Below are positions 1 through 7,804 of a stretch of DNA of 64,000 bases, one piece after another. Below the pieces are notes generated by a model. The model did not search any database and had not been told where the DNA came from. It worked only from the letters and a program-made list of their open reading frames with translations. A program made the position numbers and the translations under genes. Origin of the DNA: Microbacterium sp. RURRCA19A (lineage in GTDB: Bacteria > Actinomycetota > Actinomycetes > Actinomycetales > Microbacteriaceae); contig NZ_FTNQ01000002.1 of assembly GCF_900156455.1 (NCBI RefSeq), forward strand, positions 620,001 through 684,000. Direction: 5' to 3'. Within the stretch, counting starts at the first letter, position 1; each line of letters starts with the position of its first letter.

Positions 1-113
1 AAGCCGCTGATCGACACGGTCTTGAACGCCCGCTCGTGCTCGCGTGTGCGGACGAAGGAGTCGATGTTCGTGTCCCACTGGTTGAGGGCGTAGGCCCAGC
101 GCACGTCGCTCAT
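1..113 (-). CDS. Partial TIM-barrel sugar isomerase/epimerase-like protein (5' end only)
   Basis: Only the first 37 codons are in the window; the gene runs off at base 1. The visible protein starts MSDVRWAYALNQWDTNID and continues with a segment ending in TVSISG. This looks like the first strand and helix of an xylose-isomerase-like (IolE/IolI-type) TIM barrel. Its ATG overlaps the stop codon of the preceding gene as ATGA (110-113), so it is the fourth gene of the leftward operon starting at 2489. By context it would act on the sugar released from a C-glycoside. Family assignment from so short a piece is tentative. Confidence 0.5.
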   Translation of the reverse strand, partial: MSDVRWAYALNQWDTNIDSFVRTREHERAFKTVSISG

Positions 114-1069
114 CGCGCCGCCTCCTCGGTGTAGATGCCGTCCAGCACGTTCTTGGCGTACCAGCGCGAGATCGCGGTGCTCTCGGCGTAGTCGCCGCCG
201 AGCTTGTCGGCTTTGTCGTGTTCGACGCTGATCCAGCCGGTGTACCCGTGGTCGCGGACCGAGCGCATCATCGCCTCGAAGTCGACGAGCCCTTCGTCGG
301 TGCCCATCTCGTAGAACCACTTCTCGGTCGTCTTCGCCGAGACCTCGGCATCCGGGAACATCCGGTGGTCGTCGTTGACGTCCTTGTGGCGGGTGTCCTT
401 GAAGTGGAAGCCCGTGACGCGCTCGTGGTGCTTCTCGTACACGGCGACCGGGTCGACGTCGGCGATGCAGTGCTGCGCGGTGTCGACGAAGAACTTCACA
501 TAGCGCGGGTCGGCGTAGGCGTAGAAGCGGTCGATCTGGTCGCGCGTGCGGATGCCGGCGTAGAACTCGTGGTGGCAGGTGAGGTTGACGCCGTACTGCT
601 GCGTGAGCTCGCCGACCTTTCCCCAGATGTCGGCCGCGTGTTTGAGGCCGTCATCGGGCACGCCGGCCTCGTCGAAGTAGCGGGACCCGGGCATCACGAT
701 GATGTTGTCGAGTTGGATGCCGGACCACATGTCCAGCGTCCGCTGGAAGTCCTCGAGGATCGTGGCGTGGGTCGCGGGCACCTCGGGCGCGTAGCGGTCG
801 GGGGAGTAGTAGACGCCGTGGAACGTGTTGACGATGCGCTCGAGGCCCTGCTCCTGCACGAACTCCTGGTAGTTGGCCACGGATCCGTACTGCTCGAAGA
901 TCTGCCAGATCCGGAAGTCGAACGTGTCGATGGCGTCGAACCCGACCGCCGCGACCTGCTGCAGGAAGCGCTTCATCGCGAGTCGCGACTGCCACTGGTC
1001 GTAGGGTCCGGCGGGGCCTTGGGCCCGCCAATGGTCCATGTAACTCCACTTGATGGGGCGGTCGGTCAT
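110..1069 (-). CDS. Sugar phosphate isomerase/epimerase-like TIM-barrel protein
   Basis: A 319-residue cytoplasmic protein of the xylose-isomerase-like TIM-barrel superfamily. Candidate metal ligands are visible in order: the His/Glu of TCHHEFYAGI, the Asp of VKFFVDTAQH, the His of GFHFKDT and the Glu of WISVEHD. This set is typical of divalent-metal isomerases, epimerases and C-deglycosidase alpha subunits. The start is the ATG at 1069, preceded by an AGGAAG ribosome site and overlapping the previous stop as ATGA. It sits third in an operon led by a C-glycoside deglycosidase beta-subunit gene. It could be the catalytic alpha partner of that subunit, or an isomerase for the released 3-keto-sugar. 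The family is clear; the substrate is not. Confidence 0.8.
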   Translation of the reverse strand: MTDRPIKWSYMDHWRAQGPAGPYDQWQSRLAMKRFLQQVAAVGFDAIDTFDFRIWQIFEQYGSVANYQEFVQEQGLERIVNTFHGVYYSPDRYAPEVPATHATILEDFQRTLDMWSGIQLDNIIVMPGSRYFDEAGVPDDGLKHAADIWGKVGELTQQYGVNLTCHHEFYAGIRTRDQIDRFYAYADPRYVKFFVDTAQHCIADVDPVAVYEKHHERVTGFHFKDTRHKDVNDDHRMFPDAEVSAKTTEKWFYEMGTDEGLVDFEAMMRSVRDHGYTGWISVEHDKADKLGGDYAESTAISRWYAKNVLDGIYTEEAAR

Positions 1070-2079
1070 GGTGTGCTCGCTTCCTGCGGGGGTGCGGATG
1101 GGTGACGGTCGGAGAGGATGCCGGCGGCCAGCGCGAGATGACGCGAGGTCATCTCCCACGGGTCGTCGTCGAGCCACTCCTGGCCGCCCCACTCACTGCA
1201 GAGCGTGCCGGTGAAGCCCGTCGCGGCGAGGGCGGTGCCCACGTCGCGGATCGGGTCGGAAAGTCGGTGGTCGGCGTCGTCGAGGTCCCAGAACTTCAGG
1301 TGCACCCCGCCGAGAAGGGGCAGGACGGATGCCACGTCGGCGATGTCCGAGCGCCCGAACCGCACGAGGAGGTTCATGTACAGCGTGTGCACGGGCCCGG
1401 GGACGCGGCCCGACCGCAGGTGGTCGATCACCGCGGCGTGCGTCTCGGCCTCGCGCCAGTGGTCTCGCAGCACGGCGACGAGCGCCGGGTCGAGGCCGCT
1501 CCGGGAGAGCGCGTCGAGGTAGGTCACGGGGAGCGCCGGCATCAGCATGCTGATGTCGAGCAGGAGACGGACGTGGGGACTGTCGATCTCGGCGATCCGC
1601 GCGTAGTCCGCGGGCAGAGCCGCGGGGGTCTGATGCCCCTGCGCTTCTTCGTACAGCACGAGGTCGAGCTCCTCGAGCAGCGGAACGGTGCGCTCGAGGA
1701 TGCCACCCGCCTGCCCGAGCGGCAGGCGCACGCCGCGCGCGCCGAGCGCGGCGGAGGTGCGCAGTTGCGGCTCGAGGAAGGCCAGGCGTTCGTCCTCCGT
1801 ACGTCGCCGGTGCCCGTCCCACTCGTCGATGCTCACGCCGACGATGCTCACCCGCCCGCCGGCCGCGTGGAGGCGGTCGCGCAGGGTGCGGGCCTCGTCG
1901 ACGGTGGCTGCCGGGTAGCCCCGCCACAGCTGCCCGAGCTCCACCTCGATCTCGGACGCGAGGCCCCGCTCGACGAGCGTGAGGGCGAGGTCGGGGGCCG
2001 CGTGCTCGGCGCGCACCACCTCGGGCGTGAGGTTGAACGCGCTCGCCGAGAGGGTCCAGCCGTCGGGTGGGGCGTTCAT
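1066..2079 (-). CDS. TIM-barrel protein, candidate C-glycoside deglycosidase alpha subunit
   Basis: A 337-residue TIM-barrel protein of the sugar phosphate isomerase/epimerase superfamily. Likely metal ligands are the Glu of LVLYEEAQGH, the Asp of RLLLDISML, the His of GVHLKFWDL and the Glu of LCSEWGG. It directly follows the deglycosidase beta-subunit gene with an ATGA overlap (2076-2079). Adjacent, coupled alpha and beta genes are the known arrangement for the heteromeric, metal-dependent enzymes that split the sugar-aglycone C-C bond of 3-keto-C-glycosides. That makes it the best alpha candidate by position, although the next gene downstream is an alternative. The fold is well supported; the specific role is inferred. 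Confidence 0.7.
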   Translation of the reverse strand: MNAPPDGWTLSASAFNLTPEVVRAEHAAPDLALTLVERGLASEIEVELGQLWRGYPAATVDEARTLRDRLHAAGGRVSIVGVSIDEWDGHRRRTEDERLAFLEPQLRTSAALGARGVRLPLGQAGGILERTVPLLEELDLVLYEEAQGHQTPAALPADYARIAEIDSPHVRLLLDISMLMPALPVTYLDALSRSGLDPALVAVLRDHWREAETHAAVIDHLRSGRVPGPVHTLYMNLLVRFGRSDIADVASVLPLLGGVHLKFWDLDDADHRLSDPIRDVGTALAATGFTGTLCSEWGGQEWLDDDPWEMTSRHLALAAGILSDRHPSAPPQEASTP

Positions 2080-2489
2080 GCGAGGCTCCCGACGTCGCGC
2101 GAGACACCCGTGGTCGGGGTCTCGGTGTCCAGTCGGCGAGTGAAGAAGAAGGGCAGGCGTAAGGGTCCATCGGGTCCGCCTTCGAGGTACGGAACCTCCA
2201 GCCGGAACGAGACCGACACCTCGTGGATGCCGGGGCTCGCGGCGTCCGGCAGGTGGAGGACCACGCGATCCTGCAGATGCCACCAGCGCGTGTCGGCCGT
2301 GAGGTCGCCGGGGTCGACGCGGCGGTCGCCCAGCATCACGGTCGGGGGAAGGGATCGCCCGTCGACGCGGACCTCGGGGTCGACGAGGCCGGCGAGCGGA
2401 AGCGACCGGATCCAGGGCAGGGACAGGCGGAGGGCGTACCCGTCGGGACGGGTGTGCAGCGCATCGTCGCGCAGCGCGGACAGGACCAT
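2076..2489 (-). CDS. C-glycoside deglycosidase beta subunit (DUF6379 family)
   Basis: A 137-residue all-beta protein resembling the DUF6379 / C-glycoside deglycosidase beta-subunit family. That family is the small non-catalytic partner that completes the active site of DfgAB-, CarBC- and DgpBC-type enzymes. Characteristic stretches are IRSLPLAGLVDPEVRVDG near the start and VSFRLEVPYLEGG followed by LRLPFFFTRRLD near the end. The length fits the family. The ATG at 2489 has AGGA close upstream and is the first gene of the leftward operon; the leader up to the ROK gene is only 43 bases. The rarity of this family outside C-glycoside loci anchors the interpretation of the whole region. Recognition is from memory of the family, not a search. 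Confidence 0.75.
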   Translation of the reverse strand: MVLSALRDDALHTRPDGYALRLSLPWIRSLPLAGLVDPEVRVDGRSLPPTVMLGDRRVDPGDLTADTRWWHLQDRVVLHLPDAASPGIHEVSVSFRLEVPYLEGGPDGPLRLPFFFTRRLDTETPTTGVSRDVGSLA

Positions 2490-2507
2490 AAGTCCTGAAC
2501 CTACCGA

Positions 2508-2521
2508 CTAATGTCGCAAAT
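2508..2521. promoter_or_regulatory. Candidate regulator-binding element upstream of the deglycosidase operon
   Basis: The 14-base sequence CTAATGTCGCAAAT lies in the 43-base gap before the leftward deglycosidase operon. It matches 12 of 14 bases of an element at 12747-12760 in front of the transporter/oxidase operon. Its core CTAATG also occurs inverted (CATTAG) at 3864-3869 between the ROK gene and the oxidoreductase. Placement at three outward-facing promoters suggests the operator of the neighbouring ROK regulator; this is inference. Confidence 0.4.
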
Positions 2522-2532
2522 AGAAAGAAGTG

Positions 2533-3807
2533 TCAGACCGGAGCGGCCTCGCCGCGGATCGCCGCCAGCGTGGGACGTCCTTCCGCGAACCATCGGGGGA
2601 ACACCGCCTCGAACAGCTGCTCGCGCGCGAGGTCCACTCCTCCGCGCACGGGCTCGCGGGCGTCGTTGACGCTCGTCACGATCGAGAGGTCGCGCGTGGC
2701 GAGCGGGAGCGACAGCTCGTACACGCGGTGGCGGACCTCGGCGAGGAAGAGCTCGCCGGCGGCCGCCACGGCCCCGCCGACGACGATCACGCTCGGGTTG
2801 AACATGTTCACCAGCGCCGCGATCGCCTCGCCGATCTGCCGCGCCGAGGCCTGGACGAGCGAGATCGCCAGCGCGTCACCCCGTTCGGCGGAACGGGAGA
2901 TGTCCTCGGGGGCGAGCTCTTCGCCGGATGCGAGGATGTCGGCGAGCGCGCCGGTACCGCCCGCCGCGACGGCTTCGCGGGCGTCGCGGACGAGGGCCCA
3001 GCCGCCGGCGACGGCTTCGAGGCATCCGATCTTCCCGCACCGGCACTGGTGCTCCGAGCCGGGGACCCGGACATGGCCCATGTCGCCCGCGGCGCCGTTC
3101 GCCCCGCGGTGCAGTCGTCCGTGCGACACGAGCCCCGCGCCGATCCCCGTTCCGACCTTGCAGTAGATGAGGTCGGGGGTGGCCTCACGGCGGCGCGCGC
3201 GCTCGCCGGCCGCGAGCAGGTTGACGTCGTTGTCCACCCAGACCGGAGCCGAATAGCGCTCTTCGAACCGGGAGCGGACGTCGAAGTTGTTCCAGCCAGG
3301 CATGATCGGCGGGGCGACCGGCCGACCGGTCTCGAAGTCGACCGGGCCCGGGAGGCCCACGACCACGGCCCAGACCGCGGGGTTCCCGTCGGACTCGAGC
3401 AGTTCGTCGACCATCGCCGTGGCGATCGCCAGCGTCTCGTCGGGGCCGGCGGCGATGTCCCACACGCGGTGGGCTTCGGCGCGGATCTCGCCGTCGAGGT
3501 CGGTGACGCCCACGTGGATGTGCAGTCCACCGAGGGCGCACACGACGATCCGGCCGCGTTCGGAACGGAAGCGGAGCGTCCGCGGAGCCCGTCCCCCCGA
3601 CGAGGGGGCGTACTCGGCGTCCTCGAGGAAGCCCATCTCGACCGCACGATCGACGCGCTGCGTCACGACGCCACGACCCAGTCCGGTGACGCGTCCGATT
3701 TCGGGGCGCGTCACCGCTTCTCCGAGTCGCACCATGTTGACGATCCGCAGCAGGCTCGTGACCTCGTCGGTCTGTGCGCCGAAGCGGAGCGTGGAGTCGT
3801 TGGCCAT
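2533..3807 (-). CDS. ROK-family transcriptional regulator
   Basis: A 424-residue ROK (NagC/XylR-type) protein. The N-terminal 70 residues form a winged helix-turn-helix (helix around ITRPEIGRVTGLGRGVVTQR-like sequence). The remainder is the sugar-kinase-like ROK fold with the zinc motif HQCRCGKIGC around residue 260. Such proteins usually repress sugar catabolic genes and release DNA on binding a sugar or sugar phosphate. The gene precedes the deglycosidase operon on the same strand and is divergent from the Gfo/Idh/MocA gene at 3917, so it is the likely local controller. The ATG at 3807 is the first in-frame start that keeps the full HTH. Confidence 0.88.
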   Translation of the reverse strand: MANDSTLRFGAQTDEVTSLLRIVNMVRLGEAVTRPEIGRVTGLGRGVVTQRVDRAVEMGFLEDAEYAPSSGGRAPRTLRFRSERGRIVVCALGGLHIHVGVTDLDGEIRAEAHRVWDIAAGPDETLAIATAMVDELLESDGNPAVWAVVVGLPGPVDFETGRPVAPPIMPGWNNFDVRSRFEERYSAPVWVDNDVNLLAAGERARRREATPDLIYCKVGTGIGAGLVSHGRLHRGANGAAGDMGHVRVPGSEHQCRCGKIGCLEAVAGGWALVRDAREAVAAGGTGALADILASGEELAPEDISRSAERGDALAISLVQASARQIGEAIAALVNMFNPSVIVVGGAVAAAGELFLAEVRHRVYELSLPLATRDLSIVTSVNDAREPVRGGVDLAREQLFEAVFPRWFAEGRPTLAAIRGEAAPV

Positions 3808-3863
3808 GCTCGATCTTCACACAAGGGAGCGGTTCCGTTCCCGGTTTCGCCCCATCTATGGTT

Positions 3864-3870
3864 CATTAGT
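3864..3870. promoter_or_regulatory. Inverted CTAATG core in the ROK/oxidoreductase intergenic region
   Basis: CATTAGT is the reverse complement of ACTAATG, which occurs at 2507-2513, and shares the CTAATG core of 12747-12752. It lies between the divergent regulator (start 3807) and oxidoreductase (start 3917) genes, where an autoregulatory operator would be expected. The core is short, so chance recurrence cannot be excluded. Confidence 0.3.
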
Positions 3871-3916
3871 CTCGAACTTCGGCACTATTCGGTCTGAAGT
3901 GGCGCGAAGGAGCGAC

Positions 3917-4963
3917 ATGACCTGGGGTGTGGGCATCATCGGGGCCGGTCCCGGCGTCGCGGCGTTGCACGCCCCGACTCTGGCGCGCACGGCCGGCGAC
4001 TTCCGCCTGGTGCACGTGAGCGACGGCGGCAGCGGGCGCGCCGCCCTCATCGCGGAACGCTTCGGCGCGCGCTCCTCGACGGGTGTCGATGCCCTGCTCG
4101 CCGACCCCGAGGTCGAGATCGTCGCGGTCTGCAGCCCGCCCGACCAGCACGCCGCGCACGTGCGCGCGAGCCTCGCCGCGGGGCGCCGGGCCATCTTCTG
4201 CGAGAAGCCCCTGGCCACCACACTCGAGGATGCCGAGCGGATCGTCGCCGAGTGCGGCGACGCCGGCGCCCTCCTGGTCGTGGGCACGAATCACCTGTTC
4301 GATCCGGCGTGGTCGCGGGCCACTCACCACCTGCACGCCACCCGTGATCGGGTGCGGTCGGTGGCGGTCACCCTCTCGCTCGCGCCGAACGGGCGGTACC
4401 ACGAGCTGGTCACGGGAGCCCCTCTGCCCGGGGCGCCCGGCCCCGCCCGACCGCCGATCGACCCCGACGACCGCGAGCGGAGTGCGTGGATCGTGCGGCA
4501 GTTGGTCGTCGGGCTGGCGGTGCACGATCTTCCGCTCGTGCGCGACCTGGTTCCGGATGCGACCGAGGTCGCGTGGGCGCGGCCGGTCGCCCCGATCGGG
4601 TTCGACCTCGCCCTGCGCTCGCCCGACGCGATCGTGCGCTTCACGGCCGTCATGGGTTCCGACGGCGCGGACTCGCTGTGGTGCGTGAACGTCGCGACCG
4701 ACGGCGCCCGCCTCGAGGTGGAGTTCCCGCCCCCGTTCGTGCACGCGGGCAGTGCCCGCACCACGGTGCGCGACGGGCGCGGCATCCAGACCGTGTATCC
4801 GATCGACCGGCGCGACGGGTACGACGCGGAGTGGCGTGCGCTGGCGGCGCTGCTCCGCGGCGAGACGGCGATGGAGTACGACGAGCTGCGCGCGGATGCC
4901 GCGTTCGTCATCGCCGTGGCCGACGGTGCGGCCGCCGCTGTCCGGGCGGGGGTGGCGGTATGA
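3917..4963 (+). CDS. Gfo/Idh/MocA-family oxidoreductase
   Basis: A 348-residue NAD(P)-dependent oxidoreductase. The N-terminal Rossmann fold shows GIIGAGPGVAALH, and the family hallmark CEKPLAT (Lys of the EKP motif) is near residue 98. The C-terminal half is the usual alpha/beta substrate domain. Members oxidise or reduce sugar hydroxyls, including C3 of glycosides and keto-sugars. The ATG at 3917 has an ideal GAAGGAG ribosome site. It is divergent from the ROK regulator and overlaps the next gene by ATGA. By context it probably reduces the 3-keto-sugar released by C-C cleavage, or acts as an alternative 3-dehydrogenase. The exact substrate is unknown. Confidence 0.85.
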   Translation: MTWGVGIIGAGPGVAALHAPTLARTAGDFRLVHVSDGGSGRAALIAERFGARSSTGVDALLADPEVEIVAVCSPPDQHAAHVRASLAAGRRAIFCEKPLATTLEDAERIVAECGDAGALLVVGTNHLFDPAWSRATHHLHATRDRVRSVAVTLSLAPNGRYHELVTGAPLPGAPGPARPPIDPDDRERSAWIVRQLVVGLAVHDLPLVRDLVPDATEVAWARPVAPIGFDLALRSPDAIVRFTAVMGSDGADSLWCVNVATDGARLEVEFPPPFVHAGSARTTVRDGRGIQTVYPIDRRDGYDAEWRALAALLRGETAMEYDELRADAAFVIAVADGAAAAVRAGVAV

Positions 4964-5700
4964 CCGTGATGGGGGTGTGGACCGATCTCGCCGCCTACCG
5001 GGCGGCGGTCGCCGAGCTCGCACCCCTGATGCGTTCGGCGGATGCCGATGAGCCCGGCATCCTGCGGGTCGTCGACGGCCGCGGTGCGTGGTGGGACCGT
5101 CTGGAGCGGCTGACCGACACCGTCGGGGTCGTCGTGGATGAACCGCAGCCGGCTCCCGCCTCCGCGCACGAGCGGTTGCGCGCGCTGGGGATCCCCGTGG
5201 TCGTGGCCCGGCGCCGCCTGCGCGCGGATGTCGTGGCGACGGTCGTCTCGGTGACGGCAGCGCACGTCGTGGTCGATGCGTGGGGAGCCCCCGCGGAGGC
5301 GGCGACGCTGTTGCGGGACGCCGTGGGGTGGGGGCGCGTGCTCGCCGGCGGCCCGCTCGCCCGCGTCGCCCACGTGGCGACGCCGACGGCGGACACGCTC
5401 GCGCTCACCCGCGACGGGGTCGGCGTCAGCGTCACGCGGGCACGGGGTGGGGCGGGGGTGGGCGACGCGCTGACGGCCGTCGCGCTCGGACCGCGGCGCG
5501 TGGAGGTGCGGACCGACTCCGCCGCGGCGACGATCCATGTCGAGATCGCCGATGCCGAGGGTCGGCGGATCGCCGCTCCGCGACGGGAGGCGGCCGAGCG
5601 TGTGGCCCTCCGGCGGCTGCGGGATGCCGTCCACGCCGGTATGCGTCCGGGCGATCTCGACGAGCTGGCCCACGACGACGGCATCCTCGGGGTGGAATAA
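4960..5700 (+). CDS. Unknown protein coupled to the Gfo/Idh/MocA oxidoreductase
   Basis: I do not recognise this 246-residue protein. It is soluble, with no signal peptide or membrane segment and no cysteines. It is rich in Ala, Val and Arg, with alternating hydrophobic stretches such as ADVVATVVSVTAAHVVVDAW that suggest beta-strands of an alpha/beta or double-psi fold. Its ATG overlaps the preceding stop (ATGA, 4960-4963), so it is translated with the oxidoreductase. A 105-base gap separates it from the aromatic-degradation operon. A companion subunit or a sugar-processing enzyme are both possible. Position, not sequence, links it to C-glycoside metabolism. Confidence 0.7.
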   Translation: MTVMGVWTDLAAYRAAVAELAPLMRSADADEPGILRVVDGRGAWWDRLERLTDTVGVVVDEPQPAPASAHERLRALGIPVVVARRRLRADVVATVVSVTAAHVVVDAWGAPAEAATLLRDAVGWGRVLAGGPLARVAHVATPTADTLALTRDGVGVSVTRARGGAGVGDALTAVALGPRRVEVRTDSAAATIHVEIADAEGRRIAAPRREAAERVALRRLRDAVHAGMRPGDLDELAHDDGILGVE

Positions 5701-5805
5701 GCGACGTCGATGCTTGGCATCCACAGGATCGGCTTCCCTGATACCGACTTCGGTCGGATAGTGGAAGAAGAGTCGGAACGGCCCGATTCACCGAAAGGAT
5801 CGAAG

Positions 5806-6822
5806 ATGATCAAGCTTCTCTCGCACCTGTCCTTCGTTGCGATCACGACGCCCGATGTCGATGCCTCGGTGGACTTCTACGTCAACCAGGTGGGTCTGAC
5901 CGAAGTCGCGCGCGAGGACGACCGCGTCTACCTGCGCTGCTGGGGCGACTACTACTCCTACTCCGTCGTGGTGGTCCGCGGCGACGAGCCGGCGCTGGAG
6001 ACCATGGCATGGCGCACCTCGTCGGCCGAGGCGCTCGAGGTGGCCGCGAAGCGGGTCGAAGCGACCGGCATTCAGGGCGAGTGGTTCGAAGGCCGCGGCA
6101 TCGGCCGCGCCTACCGCTTCACCGGGCCGTTCGGCCACAACATGACGCTGCACTGGGACGTCGAGCGCCACCGCGCCGAGCCCCACACCGCGTCGATCTT
6201 CCCCGACCGTCCCGAGAAGCGCAGCTCTGTCGCCGGCGCCCCGCGCCAGCTCGACCACGTCACCGTCGCCACGAAGGACGTGGACGCGTTCGTGCAGTGG
6301 TACGTCGACACGCTGGGCTTCCGCTTCATGGCCCGCACCGTGCTCGACGAGGCCCCGATCTCGGTGTTCTCGGTGCTGACCACGAACGAGAAGTCGCACG
6401 ACCTCGGTGTCGTCCTCGACGGCTCGACCCGCGCCGGCCGCATCAACCACTACGCGTTCTGGGTCGACACCCGCGAAGAGCTGCTCATCGCCGCCGACAC
6501 CCTCATGGAGAACGGCATCCCGATCGAGTACGGCCCGAACATCCACGGCATCGGCGAGCAGACGTTCCTCTACTACCGCGAGCCCTCGACGCTGCGCATC
6601 GAGCTGAACACCGGCGGCTACCGCAACTACGTCCCCGACTGGGAGGCGAACACCTGGAAGCCCTCACTCGGGTCGAACAACCTGTACCGCAACGGCGCCA
6701 TGCCCATGTCGATGACCGAGTCCTTCCCGCCCGCCGACGGCCCCAGCGCCACGGAGGAGGGCGTGCCCGACGAGATCAAGGACGCCCTGCTGAACCCGTA
6801 CGCCGTCCAGGGCCGGGGCTGA
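5806..6822 (+). CDS. Type I extradiol ring-cleavage dioxygenase (VOC superfamily)
   Basis: A 338-residue two-domain extradiol dioxygenase, the usual length for catechol 2,3-dioxygenase and 2,3-dihydroxybiphenyl dioxygenase relatives. The Fe(II)-binding facial triad is intact: His151 (in RQLDHVTV), His215 (in RINHYAFWV) and Glu266 (in LRIELNTGG). It opens the ring of a catecholic aromatic next to the hydroxyls using O2. The ATG at 5806 has a strong GAAAGGA site at 5793-5799. It heads a seven-gene operon of aromatic-catabolism enzymes, so the substrate is probably the dihydroxylated aglycone made by the downstream monooxygenase. Confidence 0.9.
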   Translation: MIKLLSHLSFVAITTPDVDASVDFYVNQVGLTEVAREDDRVYLRCWGDYYSYSVVVVRGDEPALETMAWRTSSAEALEVAAKRVEATGIQGEWFEGRGIGRAYRFTGPFGHNMTLHWDVERHRAEPHTASIFPDRPEKRSSVAGAPRQLDHVTVATKDVDAFVQWYVDTLGFRFMARTVLDEAPISVFSVLTTNEKSHDLGVVLDGSTRAGRINHYAFWVDTREELLIAADTLMENGIPIEYGPNIHGIGEQTFLYYREPSTLRIELNTGGYRNYVPDWEANTWKPSLGSNNLYRNGAMPMSMTESFPPADGPSATEEGVPDEIKDALLNPYAVQGRG

Positions 6823-6856
6823 GCGTCGATCCCGGTCGGGGAGAGTGAGCACCACC

Positions 6857-7804
6857 ATGACCACCGCACCTTTCGCCCTCGCGCGCTTCCGAGACGGGGA
6901 TGCCGTGCACGTCGGCCTCGTGGCCGACGACCGCATCCGCGCGCTCTCCGACGACGAGCTGGGCGGTGGCCTGAACACGTTCCTCGCCGACCCCGACTGG
7001 GATCGCCTCGAAGCCCTGATCGCGGCGCCGGGGGAGTGGCATCCGCTCGCCGACGTCACACTCACCGCCCCCGTCGAGCCCCGTCAGGTGCTGCAGACCG
7101 GCGCCAACTATCGCCAGCACGTGATCGAGCTCGTCGCGGCGGGGCTGACGCAGAACACCGACCGCACGCCCGAGGAGGCGCGCGCCTTCGCCGCCGACAT
7201 GATGGACGAGCGCGCGCGCAGCGGCGAGCCGTACTTCTTCATCGGCCTCACCGCGTGCGTGGTGGGCGACGACGTCCCGCTCGTGCTGCCGGGCTCCAGC
7301 GAGGTCCACGACTGGGAGCTCGAGCTCGCCGTCGTGATCGGTCGCGAGGCGTTCCGTGTCTCGCGCGAGGAGGCGCTCGACCACGTCGCCGGATACACCA
7401 TCGTCAACGACATCACCACGCGCGACCTCGTGTTCCGCAAGGACATGAAGGAGATCGGCACCGACTGGTACCGCGCGAAGAACGCGCCCGGGTTCCTGCC
7501 GACAGGGCCCCTCCTCGTCCCCGCGCGGTTCGTCGACCCCGCCGACACCCCGGTGCGTCTCGAGCTCAACGGGCAGGTGATGCAGGATGCCTCGACCTCC
7601 GACCTCCTGTTCGACGTGCCGGCGCTCGTCTCCGCGGCATCCCAGACCCACCCGCTGCTTCCGGGCGACCTGCTGCTGACCGGCAGCCCCGCGGGCAACG
7701 GGCAGCACTGGAAGAGGTTCCTGCGGGACGGCGACGTCATGACGGGGACGATCGGCGCGCTCGGCACGCAGGTCGTGCGCTGCGTCGCGGAGGAGACGGC
7801 GTGA
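6857..7804 (+). CDS. Fumarylacetoacetate (FAA) hydrolase-family protein
   Basis: A 315-residue FAH-superfamily enzyme. It has the metal-binding Glu pair in DWELELAVVIG and the following ITTRDLV and GTDWYRAKNAPGF segments. Members hydrolyse, decarboxylate or isomerise the beta-diketo or enol acids produced by ring cleavage, using Mg2+ or Mn2+. The ATG at 6857 is preferred: the GGGGAGAG ribosome site lies 11 bases upstream, too close for the GTG at 6845. It follows the dioxygenase by 34 bases and its stop overlaps the next start as GTGA. It is distinct from the second FAH protein at 10976, so the two probably act at different steps. Confidence 0.87.
   Translation: MTTAPFALARFRDGDAVHVGLVADDRIRALSDDELGGGLNTFLADPDWDRLEALIAAPGEWHPLADVTLTAPVEPRQVLQTGANYRQHVIELVAAGLTQNTDRTPEEARAFAADMMDERARSGEPYFFIGLTACVVGDDVPLVLPGSSEVHDWELELAVVIGREAFRVSREEALDHVAGYTIVNDITTRDLVFRKDMKEIGTDWYRAKNAPGFLPTGPLLVPARFVDPADTPVRLELNGQVMQDASTSDLLFDVPALVSAASQTHPLLPGDLLLTGSPAGNGQHWKRFLRDGDVMTGTIGALGTQVVRCVAEETA

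Noticed and set aside
5744..5757. CCGAC-TTCG-GTCGG hairpin before the aromatic operon as a riboswitch or terminator
   Set aside because: Only five base pairs and no flanking conserved structure; too small to call, although a weak regulatory role is possible.
6845..6856. GTG at 6845 as the start of the first FAA hydrolase
   Set aside because: The only ribosome site would overlap it; the ATG at 6857 has workable spacing.
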